From contig CACKXV010000009.1 of NCBI GenBank assembly GCA_902604225.1, positions 1 to 32,505 of the forward strand: a stretch of 32,505 nucleotides of DNA, in the 5' to 3' direction. The position numbers and the translations under genes are program-made. Shown one piece after another: positions 16,064-24,580 of the stretch. The notes beneath the pieces are model-generated. The model searched no databases. It saw nothing but the letters and a program-made list of their open reading frames with translations, and had not been told where the DNA came from. Origin of the DNA: an uncultured Pelagibacteraceae bacterium (GTDB lineage: Bacteria; Pseudomonadota; Alphaproteobacteria; Pelagibacterales; AG-422-B15). Within the stretch, counting starts at the first letter, position 1. Each line of letters opens with the position of its first letter.

Positions 16064-17782
16064 CTAATCTGTAAATAATCCAAGAAACTTCAAGAATTCA
16101 ATATTACCACCCTCAACTTGAATGGTGTCATTTGCAAGGGAAAGGGAAATTGAAGCGATATTTCTTAATCCTGCTAGTGTCTCCTTAAGGGTTTGTTGAT
16201 CGCTTTTTATTTTTAAATCATTCTTCTCGGCGGGTAAAAAACTTAATTCAGCTACTCCTTTTCTAATCTTGATAGTAAAAATTTCTTTACTGTCAGAAAA
16301 TGAAAAGGATACTGTTTGAATTGTATCAATAGCTTTTTCAGGATTTAAATTAACAGGAAGTGACTTCATAATTGCTTTAATTGGGGTTGCTCTCAGTTGG
16401 TCTGGGGTTACTTTATTGTTTTCTGCACTAATTATAAATTCATCTCTTAGTTCAGCTGCAACTGTTTTATAAAAATAATAATCATTTGAAGCTGATTGAT
16501 AATTAGATAGGTTATCAGCAGCGCTTGACTTTATTTCTTTCGCTTTTTCATCATCTTTGTTTATTGCTAATAACATATCTGAAAGTTCCATAGCCCATTG
16601 ATACTCACCTGCAGAAAAAGCATTTAATGCCTCATCGAGAAGCTTAGTTTGCTTTTGTGCCATCTCAGATAGCTTTATTGCCCTTTTTTCATTTGTCAGG
16701 GGATGAAGATCACTAATATTTCCACTGAACCATCCTATGTAACCACTGAATGTAGATCTTATATATGATGAAATGGATCCATAGAATTCTTGTAAATATG
16801 GTGAATTAGCTAAATGTTCAGGCAGTCTTACTTTTTCAACTATCTCATCTGGTGTAAGGCCTTTATTAATATATCTTATTGTTTGGTCATGCACAAATTG
16901 TATGCCATCTCTATAATCTGTTAGAGCTCGTGAAACATTTTCAGTTCCAGAAATTGGGCGAGAGTGACTTGGTATTAAATATTCAGCATTTAGCATCCTG
17001 ATTTTGTCGAGGCTTTGAACCCATTCCATTGGATTTCTAAATTTTGTTCCTCTTATTGCATAAAGGTTTGCAAACGATCTATAAAAATTATCCCCTACCA
17101 TTACCGTCTTTTTATCAGGTAGCCAAACATAAAGATGATCGTCTGTTTCACCGGGTACATGGGCTAAAATAAACGTTAAGCCGTCAACTTTAAAGGTTAA
17201 TTCATCCTTAAAAAGTTTTGTTGGTCTTACCAAACCAAATGTTGACTCACTATTGATTTCCATGAAGCCTCCTATGCCCTGATGTACGATCTCTTCAGCA
17301 GGCAATGGGATACCAAATTGTCTATTTGTTCTCTCTAATATAATTGGTCTTATAGTGGTTGCTATATTATCAAGATTATAAATGATATTCTCCTGAGCGT
17401 AGATCTCTGTTTTGCCGTCTTCAAAGAATACTGTTGCACCACCTAAATGATCTAGATGGTTGTGGGTATAAATAATAGCAATAATAGGTTTTTCTGAAAT
17501 TTTTCTGAAATCTTTGTAGAGTACTTCAGCACTTTCTGTAGAACCTAAAGTATCTACAATAACTATGTTATTTTCTGTCTCAATCATAATAGAGTTTGCA
17601 ATTCCGTAGCCTACACCAACATAAATATCTTCCGTGACCTCAATTAATTCTTTTCTAAACTCATATTTATGTTTCTGAGACAAGCCTTGATCAGAGTCTA
17701 ATGTCTCATTAGACTGGTTTTGATCACTACATGAGATAAGAAAAAATAAACTTATTAAAAATACTTTTAAATGACTGATCAT
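16064..17782 (-). CDS. Alkyl-sulfatase-type metallo-beta-lactamase-fold lipoprotein (SdsA1/BDS1-like)
   Basis: 572 residues. A lipoprotein signal is present (MISHLKVFLISLFFLISC, Cys18). The MBL metal motif THNHLDHLGG supplies His107, His109, Asp111 and His112, and later ligands fall in HVPGETDDHLYVWLP (about 208-222) and YLIPSHSRP (about 269-277). The central region with SSYIRSTFSGYIGWFSGN and the LTNEKRAIKLSEMA helix matches the alkyl-sulfatase dimerisation domain, and the last ~120 residues look like the SCP2-like lipid-binding domain. Proteins of this family remove sulfate from alkyl sulfates such as SDS, so an envelope sulfatase that scavenges sulfated lipids or surfactants is likely. It is slightly short for the family because there is little spare N-terminal sequence. 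The start is the only reasonable ATG before the signal. Confidence 0.87.
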   Translation of the reverse strand: MISHLKVFLISLFFLISCSDQNQSNETLDSDQGLSQKHKYEFRKELIEVTEDIYVGVGYGIANSIMIETENNIVIVDTLGSTESAEVLYKDFRKISEKPIIAIIYTHNHLDHLGGATVFFEDGKTEIYAQENIIYNLDNIATTIRPIILERTNRQFGIPLPAEEIVHQGIGGFMEINSESTFGLVRPTKLFKDELTFKVDGLTFILAHVPGETDDHLYVWLPDKKTVMVGDNFYRSFANLYAIRGTKFRNPMEWVQSLDKIRMLNAEYLIPSHSRPISGTENVSRALTDYRDGIQFVHDQTIRYINKGLTPDEIVEKVRLPEHLANSPYLQEFYGSISSYIRSTFSGYIGWFSGNISDLHPLTNEKRAIKLSEMAQKQTKLLDEALNAFSAGEYQWAMELSDMLLAINKDDEKAKEIKSSAADNLSNYQSASNDYYFYKTVAAELRDEFIISAENNKVTPDQLRATPIKAIMKSLPVNLNPEKAIDTIQTVSFSFSDSKEIFTIKIRKGVAELSFLPAEKNDLKIKSDQQTLKETLAGLRNIASISLSLANDTIQVEGGNIEFLKFLGLFTD

Positions 17783-17821
17783 TAAATGAATTTGTTTGGT
17801 AAATTAATTTTGAACTAAAAT

Positions 17822-18700
17822 ATGAACAAATACAACAGTGAAATATTTGGAACTTTATGCTTATTGGCTGCAGGTTTCTTTCTTAGTTTTGGAGGGCTTC
17901 TTATCAGGCTTGTTGATGAAGCATCAACGATGCAAATAACATCCTACCGATCAATAACGTTCTCACTTGTGGCACTCATTTATATTTTATTTAAGTATAA
18001 ATCTCAAACCCCTAAGGTATTTATTAATATTGGATGCAGAGGAATAATACTTATGCTTGTTCTTGGTTTTAGTAATATTTTTTTTGTCTTTGGAATGAGT
18101 AATACAACCGTTGCTAACGCTGTATTTATAATGAGTACAGGCCCTTTATTTGCAGCCTTCGCAAGTTATTTTTTTTTAAAAAAAATAATAGGTACTAAAA
18201 CCATTATCGCAATTGCAGGATCGATGTTTGGAATTGCTATAATGTTTTCTCAAGGAGTGGGGTCGGCCAATAATATAGGAAATATAATTATTTTATTTGT
18301 TCCAATTTGTTTTGCTATTCAATTAACAATGGTTAATAGCAAGCCTGATGTTGATTATGTTCCTTCTGTCTTTCTCTCAGGTCTCTTTGTATTATTTATC
18401 GGTCTTCTTATCATTCCAGATTATTCAATTAGCATGGGTGACTTGTTTATCGTTCTTTTTATGGGAGCATTTCAAGTAGGATTAGGATTTTTATTAATTA
18501 CAATTGGATCAAGATATATACCACCACACAGAGCGGCACTTTACGTACTTCTTGAACCAGTGCTAGCTCCGCTATGGGCGTGGGTCGGTGTGGGTGAAAC
18601 ACCTCCTTATATTGAACTTCTTGGTGGATTAATTGTCTTTTCTTTTGTGCTATGGAGACTAATTGATCAATTTATGGAAGCTGAGAAACATAAAGAATGA
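17822..18700 (+). CDS. EamA-family (DMT) permease
   Basis: 292 residues with about ten membrane helices in two repeats, the normal EamA size. Repeat 1 holds FFLSFGGLLIRLVDEAS and SYRSITFSLVALIYI. The second repeat ends with PPHRAALYVLLEPVLAPLWAW, where the LLEPVLAPLWAW part is the classical EamA end motif. It is probably an exporter or importer of a small metabolite; the substrate is unknown. It is divergent from the alkyl-sulfatase across 39 bases and is followed after 30 bases by the TauD-like dioxygenase, so the two plus-strand genes probably form an operon in which the permease handles the dioxygenase substrate or product. Confidence 0.87.
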   Translation: MNKYNSEIFGTLCLLAAGFFLSFGGLLIRLVDEASTMQITSYRSITFSLVALIYILFKYKSQTPKVFINIGCRGIILMLVLGFSNIFFVFGMSNTTVANAVFIMSTGPLFAAFASYFFLKKIIGTKTIIAIAGSMFGIAIMFSQGVGSANNIGNIIILFVPICFAIQLTMVNSKPDVDYVPSVFLSGLFVLFIGLLIIPDYSISMGDLFIVLFMGAFQVGLGFLLITIGSRYIPPHRAALYVLLEPVLAPLWAWVGVGETPPYIELLGGLIVFSFVLWRLIDQFMEAEKHKE

Positions 18701-18730
18701 CAATTTTTTCTAAAAAAAGTAGATTTGAGT

Positions 18731-19561
18731 ATGGACGTTAAACTTCTTTCAGGCGCATTAGGAGCAGAAATTTCTGGCATATCTCTTAATAATATCAATA
18801 AAGAAATATTTAATACTATAAATGAATTATTACTTGAACATAAAGTTATTTTTTTTAGAGATCAAAACATCACTCCTGAGGAACAAATAAGATTTGCAAA
18901 ATTTTTTGGTCCTATTGAAGAACATGCTTATGTTAAAGGAAGAGAAGGATATCCAGAAATAACAAGGCTGATCAAAGGTGCTGATGAGAAAAATCAATGG
19001 GGTGAAGGATGGCACAGTGACGTCAGCTATAATGAAACCCCTACAAAAGCTGTCATACTAAAATCAGTTAAAATACCACCAGTAGGTGGTGATACAGTTT
19101 TCGCGAATATGGAATTGGCTTGGGAAACGCTGGATAAAGAAATTAAAGATATTGTTGAAAATAAAAGAGCTGAACACTTTTCTCTTGGTGCAGGTTTCTT
19201 TATAGATGAATATAAATATTTTGAAAGTAACGGTAATGATACTAAAGAATATTCTAATCATCATCCTATTGTAAGAACTCATCCTGAAACAGGAAAAAAA
19301 ATATTATTTGTAAATTGGACCTATACAAAGAAAATTGAAGGACTTGAAGAATCTGAGAGCAATGAAATACTCTCTAAAATATTTGAACATCAATCACGTC
19401 TAGATTTAACATGCAGATACACATGGTCCGAAAATAATGTAGCAATATGGGATAATCGTAGTGTAATTCACTATGCAATAGCAGATTTTTTCCCTGGCAG
19501 GGGTCTTGGACATGAAAGAATTATGGACAGAATTGCAGTGTTAGGAGACCGTCCTTATTGA
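18731..19561 (+). CDS. TauD/TfdA-family Fe(II)/2-oxoglutarate dioxygenase
   Basis: 276 residues from ATG 18731; a TTG two codons upstream is possible but less likely. The iron triad is His95-x-Asp97 in WHSDVSY and His247 in IWDNRSVIHYA, and the 2-oxoglutarate-binding arginine is in GHERIMDR near residue 264. VIFFRDQNITPEEQ and PPVGGDTVFANM are further TauD/TfdA family signatures. Members hydroxylate taurine, alkyl sulfates (AtsK), alpha-ketoacids, aryloxyacetates or betaine-like compounds and so release sulfite or other groups. The adjacent alkyl-sulfatase hints at an organosulfur substrate, but sequence alone cannot decide this. The last 7 bases overlap the end of yciB on the other strand. 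Confidence 0.9.
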   Translation: MDVKLLSGALGAEISGISLNNINKEIFNTINELLLEHKVIFFRDQNITPEEQIRFAKFFGPIEEHAYVKGREGYPEITRLIKGADEKNQWGEGWHSDVSYNETPTKAVILKSVKIPPVGGDTVFANMELAWETLDKEIKDIVENKRAEHFSLGAGFFIDEYKYFESNGNDTKEYSNHHPIVRTHPETGKKILFVNWTYTKKIEGLEESESNEILSKIFEHQSRLDLTCRYTWSENNVAIWDNRSVIHYAIADFFPGRGLGHERIMDRIAVLGDRPY

Positions 19562-20100
19562 TTATCTAAAAGGTTTTTCTGAATAAAAAATACTTGAGAA
19601 AAGATAAATATAAAGGTGAGCCCCATAATGCCAAAAAGCTTGAAATTTACCCATACGGCATCAGAAAAATTCCTATAAACTACCTCATTTGCAGCAGCTA
19701 AAAATAGAAAGAAATACGCCCATCTTTTACTTAAATTTATCCATCCATAATCAGTTAAATTTATTGCTGAGCCCATGAGATTTTTTAATAAAGGTTTGTT
19801 AAAATACAAGCCTATAAATAATGCTACAGAAAAGATTAAGTTTACAAGTGTTACTTTAAACTTAATAAAGAACGGGTCATTAAAATAAATCGTCAATCCC
19901 CCAAAAACAAAAATCAAAATAGTACTGAATAATAACATTGGGGATACTTTTCTTTCGATTAAGTAAGATCCAGCAATTGCAATACCTGCAGCAATCATCA
20001 GAGGAAGAATAGCTTCTTGAATTTGACCTGTTTTAATAAAAAAATAAAAAAAGACAACCAATGGTCCGAGTTCAAATACTTGTTTTAAAGACCCGCGCAT
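19555..20100 (-). CDS. yciB: YciB/IspZ-family inner-membrane septation protein A
   Basis: 181 residues with about five membrane helices. The family pattern is clear: KQVFELGPLVVFFYFF at the start, DPFFIKFKVTLVN near 75-87, NLSKRWAYFFLFLAAANEVV near 123-142 and WVNFKLFG near 150. YciB is a polytopic protein linked to septation and cell-envelope synthesis in enterobacteria; its exact biochemistry is unsettled. It begins 12 bases after the hspQ stop, so the two genes likely share a transcript and possibly heat-shock control. The 3' end overlaps the convergent dioxygenase gene by 7 bases. Confidence 0.9.
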   Translation of the reverse strand: MRGSLKQVFELGPLVVFFYFFIKTGQIQEAILPLMIAAGIAIAGSYLIERKVSPMLLFSTILIFVFGGLTIYFNDPFFIKFKVTLVNLIFSVALFIGLYFNKPLLKNLMGSAINLTDYGWINLSKRWAYFFLFLAAANEVVYRNFSDAVWVNFKLFGIMGLTFIFIFSQVFFIQKNLLDNQ

Positions 20101-20112
20101 ATAGATACAATT

Positions 20113-20439
20113 TTAATTATGCTTTGCTTTGGAAATATATTTTCCATTTTTAATACCCTCAAACATCTCGTCTAGTAAAGGATGTGTTACAGGATCATGC
20201 GACTCATCAACTAATAAGTTTTGTTGAGAAACATACGCAACATAAGATGGTTGACTTGGAGCTTCAGCGAGTAAATGATAAAAAGGCTGATCTTTTCTTG
20301 GACGAACTTGCATGGGTATTGACTGATACCATTCTTCAGTATTATTAAATTCTGGATCAACATCAAATATAACGCCACGAAAATCATAATACTTATGCTT
20401 TACGATCGAGCCGATTTGAAATTTTGCTTTATTGATCAT
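20113..20439 (-). CDS. hspQ: Heat shock protein HspQ
   Basis: 108 residues, the usual size. It consists of one YccV/HspQ beta-barrel domain: AKFQIGSIVKHKYYDFRGVI at the start, FDVDPEFNNTEEWY, then QPFYHLLAE and YVAYVSQQNL, all diagnostic. In E. coli HspQ binds hemimethylated DNA and modulates Lon-dependent proteolysis as a specificity-enhancing factor. It is cytoplasmic. A heat-shock-type promoter is predicted immediately upstream (20449-20477). It is the first gene of a likely hspQ-yciB operon. Confidence 0.93.
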   Translation of the reverse strand: MINKAKFQIGSIVKHKYYDFRGVIFDVDPEFNNTEEWYQSIPMQVRPRKDQPFYHLLAEAPSQPSYVAYVSQQNLLVDESHDPVTHPLLDEMFEGIKNGKYISKAKHN

Positions 20440-20448
20440 TAAAGAAAA

Positions 20449-20477
20449 GAATAAGTATATTATCAGATATTTTCAAG
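20449..20477 (-). promoter_or_regulatory. Predicted RpoH (heat-shock sigma factor) promoter of hspQ
   Basis: Minus strand CTTGAAA (20477-20471); CTTG is followed by 18 bases and CTTATTC (20455-20449). This agrees with the alphaproteobacterial heat-shock consensus CTTG-N17/18-CYTATNT at every fixed position except the last. An overlapping sigma70 reading (TTGAAA, 17 bases, TATTCT) also exists, so use by both sigma factors is possible. The leader would be only a few bases. Confidence 0.5.
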
Positions 20478-20506
20478 TGTGTTCTTAAAACAATATATCT
20501 GATAAT
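20459..20506 (-). terminator. AT-rich inverted repeat after the dsbA-like gene, possible terminator
   Basis: A perfect 12-base inverted repeat: ATTATCAGATAT (20459-20470) and ATATCTGATAAT (20495-20506), with a 24-base loop. The right arm overlaps the stop codon of the DsbA-like gene, and the left arm lies inside the spacer of the hspQ promoter. It is weak as an intrinsic terminator because the stem is AT-rich and no clear T run follows. It may instead be a binding site or a transcript 3'-end stabiliser. Confidence 0.45.
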
Positions 20507-21111
20507 TACTTAATTAATGTTTCTAAAGTCTTATATTGAAGATAACCAGGATAAATAGAATCATTTACAATCGATGCAGGTGTTCCACGAAGCCCTAGAC
20601 TCTTTGCCAATTTCATATTTGATTCTATGATGTCATTTGATTTTTGACTGACAGCCTCTTTAAATATTTCTTCGCCATTTAGATCAATTTTATTAAGTAT
20701 GTCGACTATATTTACTTTTTTCATTTTTGAGCCAAGCTGCATAAACTGATTATGAACTTCAAAATACAAGTTAGGATGTCTTTGCCAAACAATTAAGGCA
20801 ATCTTAGCGGCTGTGTCAGATATATCTCCAAATATTGGCCATTCCATATAAATTATTTTAACATTATCTGAATTTTTCAATAGCTTTTGGAAATCATTAG
20901 CCTGCTTTGAACAGTAACCACATCTATAATCAAAAAACTCTATAATTGTATAATCTGCTTCACCATTTCCAACTGTTGGAAGGGCTCCAGCTTCATAATT
21001 TCTTATGATGAAGCTTGCGAGATTTTGATCGTCATCAGCAAAACTAATGCTAAATATATTAAAAAATAAAATTATTATTATGGTTGTTTTAAATAATTTA
21101 TTTATCATCAC
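20506..21111 (-). CDS. DsbA/DSBA-like periplasmic thioredoxin-fold oxidoreductase
   Basis: 201 residues with a signal peptide (basic MMINKLFK, hydrophobic stretch, cut near SFA at about 25). The thioredoxin-like active site is FFDYRCGYCSKQ (Cys64, Cys67) and the cis-proline motif is LGLRGTPASIV. The sequence between them (FEVHNQFM, LIVWQRHP) fits the DsbA-type helical insert of the Com1/DsbG-like 'DSBA thioredoxin' family. It would catalyse disulfide formation or isomerisation in the periplasm. The start overlaps the murU end by 14 bases (11 if the second Met is used). It is the last gene of the ahcY-to-dsbA run and ends in the inverted repeat at 20459-20506. Confidence 0.86.
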   Translation of the reverse strand: MMINKLFKTTIIIILFFNIFSISFADDDQNLASFIIRNYEAGALPTVGNGEADYTIIEFFDYRCGYCSKQANDFQKLLKNSDNVKIIYMEWPIFGDISDTAAKIALIVWQRHPNLYFEVHNQFMQLGSKMKKVNIVDILNKIDLNGEEIFKEAVSQKSNDIIESNMKLAKSLGLRGTPASIVNDSIYPGYLQYKTLETLIK

Positions 21112-21793
21112 TTAAATATTCTTTCAAAGACTCAGCTGTTCCTAAATGTAGTGCGTTTGTATTAAATTGGTATCCCTTCAGGGTTTTTTTACTAATACAT
21201 GAGTTCCACGCTTCATTGACTGAAAATACCTCTTTTTCTATACCATTAAATGCATTTTGACATATAATTTGAGCGCCAATATAAACATATGGCTCAGAAC
21301 TCTCGTCATATCTTATTAAATCATTATTCTTTAATTTACAGAAATCGCCCTTGCCTTTGAACGATTTCAAGTTTCGTTTAGGGATCAAACCAAGAAATGC
21401 TTCGGCCTTTTCCGGATAGCTATTTATCATATTTACAATTAATTGCTTATCTGAGTCACCCCATACAACATCGCTATTCAGAACAAGAGATTTATTAATA
21501 TTATGTTTATCAAATATTTTCTTAATGCCGCCTCCAGTATCTAAAAGTAAATCTGACTCATCTGAGACGATAATATTTTTTTGGCTTAAGCTTTGTATAA
21601 ATTTCAATATCTCGTCTGACTTATAGTGAACATTAATGATAATTTCTTTAGTTCTAATTTCATTAAGTAAATCGATTGCGTATTGTATAAATGGTTTGTT
21701 GTTGACCTTAATTAATGGTTTAGGAATTATAGGATCAAAATCTCTCATTCTTTTGCCAAGACCCGCGGCTAGAATTATTGCAGTATCGATCAT
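21098..21793 (-). CDS. murU: MurU-like N-acetylmuramate-1-phosphate uridylyltransferase
   Basis: 231-residue sugar-phosphate nucleotidyltransferase. IILAAGLGKRMRDFDPIIPK (about 6-25) is the nucleotide-binding signature with the catalytic Arg and Lys, and LNSDVVWGDS near 99-108 supplies the metal-binding Asp. In the AmgK/MurU pathway it converts MurNAc-1-phosphate to UDP-MurNAc, bypassing de novo synthesis and fosfomycin-sensitive MurA. The start overlaps the amgK stop by four bases, as expected for this pair. General mannose-1-phosphate or glucose-1-phosphate nucleotidyltransferase activity is the alternative, but the gene context favours MurU. Confidence 0.86.
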   Translation of the reverse strand: MIDTAIILAAGLGKRMRDFDPIIPKPLIKVNNKPFIQYAIDLLNEIRTKEIIINVHYKSDEILKFIQSLSQKNIIVSDESDLLLDTGGGIKKIFDKHNINKSLVLNSDVVWGDSDKQLIVNMINSYPEKAEAFLGLIPKRNLKSFKGKGDFCKLKNNDLIRYDESSEPYVYIGAQIICQNAFNGIEKEVFSVNEAWNSCISKKTLKGYQFNTNALHLGTAESLKEYLSDDK

Positions 21794-22770
21794 ATTATCT
21801 CATGATTTTTAAATTGCTTTAGCCAATTTACAAGACTCATAAAAAATGGATCTTGTAAATTATTTTTCAAAAGTTTTACAGCATTTGGTAAATATTTTAG
21901 ATAACTATTTTTTTTGTCTCTTATAGAGAGTCTTTGAAAAATACCTAATATTTTTAAATTTCTCTGAATTGAAAAGAACCTCATTTCTTTCTCCGCATCT
22001 TGTGCATTTATATTTGTAGCTTTGATATAAAATTCAAATAATTTTTTTTGTAAATTTCTCTTAAGTGGCCTTCTTACGTCCTCAAGTAAGGATACTAAAT
22101 CATAAAGAGGAGATCCAATTACAGCATCTTGAAAATCAATTAAACCAACTTGCTTTAAAGACTTTTGATTACTTAAATAAAATAAATTGTCTACGTGATA
22201 GTCTCTTAATACTAAAGTCGATAATTGTGGTTTTATATTATTATAAAAATCATTTAAAATTTGAATGAACTCTTTTTTTTGAATACTACTAACCGACTTG
22301 CCATTTCTTTTTTCTAAATACCAATCAATAAATAGCAATGACTCATTCACGAGCAAATCTATAGAATAACTTTTTAATGTACCAAGTTTTTTTTCTTTAC
22401 TTTTCGATTGTCGATTAATTTCTATTAATACCTCAATAGCTTTTTTATATAATTCATTTTCATTATCTTTGTTGAGAATATTCGAAAATGATGTTTGTCC
22501 AAAATCTTCAAGTAACATAAATCCGTTTTTTATATCGAAAGACTCTATTTGTGGCGCACTCAGATTAAAGGTATGAATGATGTCAGCTACAATTCTAAAT
22601 TGTTCAATTGACTCCCCTTTATCAGGTGGTGCATCCATAACAATCAAATTTTTATTTTTGATGCGATAATATCTTCTAAAGGAAGCATCATTTTTAACAG
22701 AAATCATATCCTCCCCTTTGAAGCCACAGTTACGGACAAAACTATGAAGTTCTAAATCTCGATTACTCAT
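21790..22770 (-). CDS. amgK: AmgK-like N-acetylmuramate/N-acetylglucosamine 1-kinase
   Basis: 326-residue aminoglycoside-phosphotransferase-fold kinase. VLRDYHVDNL has the catalytic Asp190 and metal-binding Asn195 (the HxDxxxxN-type loop with Arg in place of His), and LIDFQDAVIGSPLYDLVSLL has the metal-binding Asp212, the pattern typical of AmgK. It phosphorylates MurNAc at the anomeric position during peptidoglycan recycling; its product feeds the adjacent MurU. It directly abuts tsaE with no spacer, the standard alphaproteobacterial order. It is cytoplasmic. Confidence 0.88.
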   Translation of the reverse strand: MSNRDLELHSFVRNCGFKGEDMISVKNDASFRRYYRIKNKNLIVMDAPPDKGESIEQFRIVADIIHTFNLSAPQIESFDIKNGFMLLEDFGQTSFSNILNKDNENELYKKAIEVLIEINRQSKSKEKKLGTLKSYSIDLLVNESLLFIDWYLEKRNGKSVSSIQKKEFIQILNDFYNNIKPQLSTLVLRDYHVDNLFYLSNQKSLKQVGLIDFQDAVIGSPLYDLVSLLEDVRRPLKRNLQKKLFEFYIKATNINAQDAEKEMRFFSIQRNLKILGIFQRLSIRDKKNSYLKYLPNAVKLLKNNLQDPFFMSLVNWLKQFKNHEII

Positions 22771-23214
22771 CTAATACTTTTGATTTTTAAATTTTCCACT
22801 TAAAGAGATTTGTACACTTCTTGAAACCTTGCTTTTGATTTGAAAATTAAGTTGGATACGGTCATTTGGTAATACTTCTTCAAATTTATCTGCCCATTCA
22901 ATCAAGCAGACATCATCAGTTACTGCCTCACCAAAATTAAGTTCAAAAAGCTCACTAGAATTTTTTAATCGATAAAAATCATAATGATTTATTGTATGGC
23001 CATCATGCTCATAAACTTGCAATAGAGTAAATGTTGGGCTTGGAATTTCTTTAATTTCTAAACCCTTAAAAAAATTTCTAATAAAATATCTTGTAAACGT
23101 AGTTTTTCCTGAACCTAAATCCCCATTCAAACATATAACTATATTGTCTTTTTTTGACAGTTTAACCAGTCTTTTGGCGAGTTTCTCAGTATCACCTTCA
23201 TTCTTCAGAAGCAT
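22771..23214 (-). CDS. tsaE: tRNA t6A synthesis ATPase TsaE
   Basis: 147 residues, a normal TsaE length. The P-loop is GDLGSGKTT (31-39). PSPTFTLLQVYE and HYDFYRL are the family switch-like motifs, and the Walker B-like VCLIEWADKFEEVLP follows. It works with TsaB, TsaC and TsaD to add threonylcarbamoyl to A37 of ANN-reading tRNAs, and is essential in many bacteria. It lies 27 bases downstream of ahcY and abuts amgK. Confidence 0.94.
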   Translation of the reverse strand: MLLKNEGDTEKLAKRLVKLSKKDNIVICLNGDLGSGKTTFTRYFIRNFFKGLEIKEIPSPTFTLLQVYEHDGHTINHYDFYRLKNSSELFELNFGEAVTDDVCLIEWADKFEEVLPNDRIQLNFQIKSKVSRSVQISLSGKFKNQKY

Positions 23215-23241
23215 GAGAAAATAATATCTTAAAAATGTTAA

Positions 23242-24534
23242 TTAGTATCTATAAGCTTCAGGCTTATAAGGCCCTTCGGGAGTAACGCTTATATAATCAG
23301 CTTGTTCTTTAGATAATTTTGTGAGTTTCGCACCTACTTTTTCCAAATGAAGTCTTGCAACCTTCTCATCTAAATGTTTTGGTAGTACATAAACTTTTTT
23401 CTCATATTTTTCAGGATTGTTCCAAAGCTCAATTTGAGCAGTAACCTGGTTTGTAAATGATGCACTCATAACAAAACTAGGATGACCTGTAGCACAACCA
23501 AGGTTAACCAATCTACCTTCTGCTAATAAAATAATTCTCTTTTCACTTGGAAGAGTAATTTCATGAACCTGGGGTTTAATTTCATCCCATTTATAGTTTT
23601 TCAGTGCTTCAACTTGAATTTCGTTATCGAAGTGTCCTATGTTGCATAGTATTGCTCTATCCTTCATTTCTCTCATATGATCGGCAGTTACAATGTCTTT
23701 GTTGCCTGTAGCAGTAACGACAATGTCTGCTTCTTTTATCATATCATCCATTGTAACAACTTCATAGCCTTCCATTGCTGCTTGCAACGCACATATTGGA
23801 TCTGCTTCAGTAACCATTACTCTTGCCCCACTTTGACGTAATGAAGCTGCGCTTCCTTTTCCAACATCTCCAAACCCAGCAACGATCGCAACCTTTCCTG
23901 ACATCATTACATCAGTTGCTCTTTTAATGCCGTCCACTAAACTCTCTCTACAACCATAAAGATTATCAAATTTAGATTTAGTCACAGAGTCATTCACATT
24001 TATTGCTGGTACCATAAGAGTTCCATCAATTTCCATCTTTTTAAGAGCTAAAACCCCAGTGGTAGTTTCTTCGGAAAGCCCTTTTACATCATGAAGCAGC
24101 TCTTTGTATTCTTTATGCATAAGTCCTGTAAGATCTCCACCATCATCTAATATTAAATTGGGTTTCCATCCTTCTTTTCCCTCAATAGTTTGTCGAACAC
24201 ACCACCAATACTCTTCTTCTGTTTCTCCTTTCCAGGCGAAAACCGGAATGCCCGCTTTAGCTATTGCAGCAGCAGCATGATCTTGTGTTGAAAAAATATT
24301 ACAGGATGACCATCTGACGTCTGCTCCCAATTCTACTAGAGTTTCAATTAAGACTGCGGTTTGTATAGTCATGTGAAGACAGCCAACTATTCTTGCACCA
24401 TCTAGAGGTTTCTGGCCCTTATACTCATCCCTGAGTGCCATAAGGCCTGGCATCTCTGTCTCAGCTAAAGATATTTCTTTCCTACCAAATTCGGCTTGTT
24501 CAATATCCGCTACTTTAAAATCTTCATTGGTCAT
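23242..24534 (-). CDS. ahcY: S-adenosyl-L-homocysteine hydrolase
   Basis: 430-residue cytoplasmic NAD-dependent enzyme that cleaves S-adenosylhomocysteine to adenosine and homocysteine, completing the methyl cycle. [17 protein letters not shown] (76-92) is a substrate-binding signature. [10 protein letters not shown] (220-229) is the NAD-binding loop with the acidic end of the strand in [19 protein letters not shown] (179-191) carries the substrate-contacting Lys/Asp pair. The C-terminal KPEAYRY, which reaches the partner subunit's NAD site, is intact. It has its own predicted promoter with a very short leader. No SAH or SAM riboswitch fits in the 46-base gap upstream. Confidence 0.97.
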   Translation of the reverse strand: MTNEDFKVADIEQAEFGRKEISLAETEMPGLMALRDEYKGQKPLDGARIVGCLHMTIQTAVLIETLVELGADVRWSSCNIFSTQDHAAAAIAKAGIPVFAWKGETEEEYWWCVRQTIEGKEGWKPNLILDDGGDLTGLMHKEYKELLHDVKGLSEETTTGVLALKKMEIDGTLMVPAINVNDSVTKSKFDNLYGCRESLVDGIKRATDVMMSGKVAIVAGFGDVGKGSAASLRQSGARVMVTEADPICALQAAMEGYEVVTMDDMIKEADIVVTATGNKDIVTADHMREMKDRAILCNIGHFDNEIQVEALKNYKWDEIKPQVHEITLPSEKRIILLAEGRLVNLGCATGHPSFVMSASFTNQVTAQIELWNNPEKYEKKVYVLPKHLDEKVARLHLEKVGAKLTKLSKEQADYISVTPEGPYKPEAYRY

Positions 24535-24546
24535 AAATATGTCTAA

Positions 24547-24575
24547 AATATAGGGTTAAATAGACTAATATTCAA
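24547..24575 (-). promoter_or_regulatory. Predicted sigma70 promoter of ahcY
   Basis: Minus strand TTGAAT (24575-24570), a 17-base spacer and TATATT (24552-24547). The start point would be only about 6 bases from the ATG, so the transcript is nearly leaderless, consistent with the absence of a Shine-Dalgarno sequence. It allows ahcY to be expressed independently of chvIG. Confidence 0.55.
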
Positions 24576-24580
24576 TATGA

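Noticed and set aside
24535-24580. SAM/SAH riboswitch before ahcY
   Set aside because: Only 46 bases separate chvG and ahcY, and the predicted promoter leaves a leader of about six bases, too short for any known SAM or SAH riboswitch.
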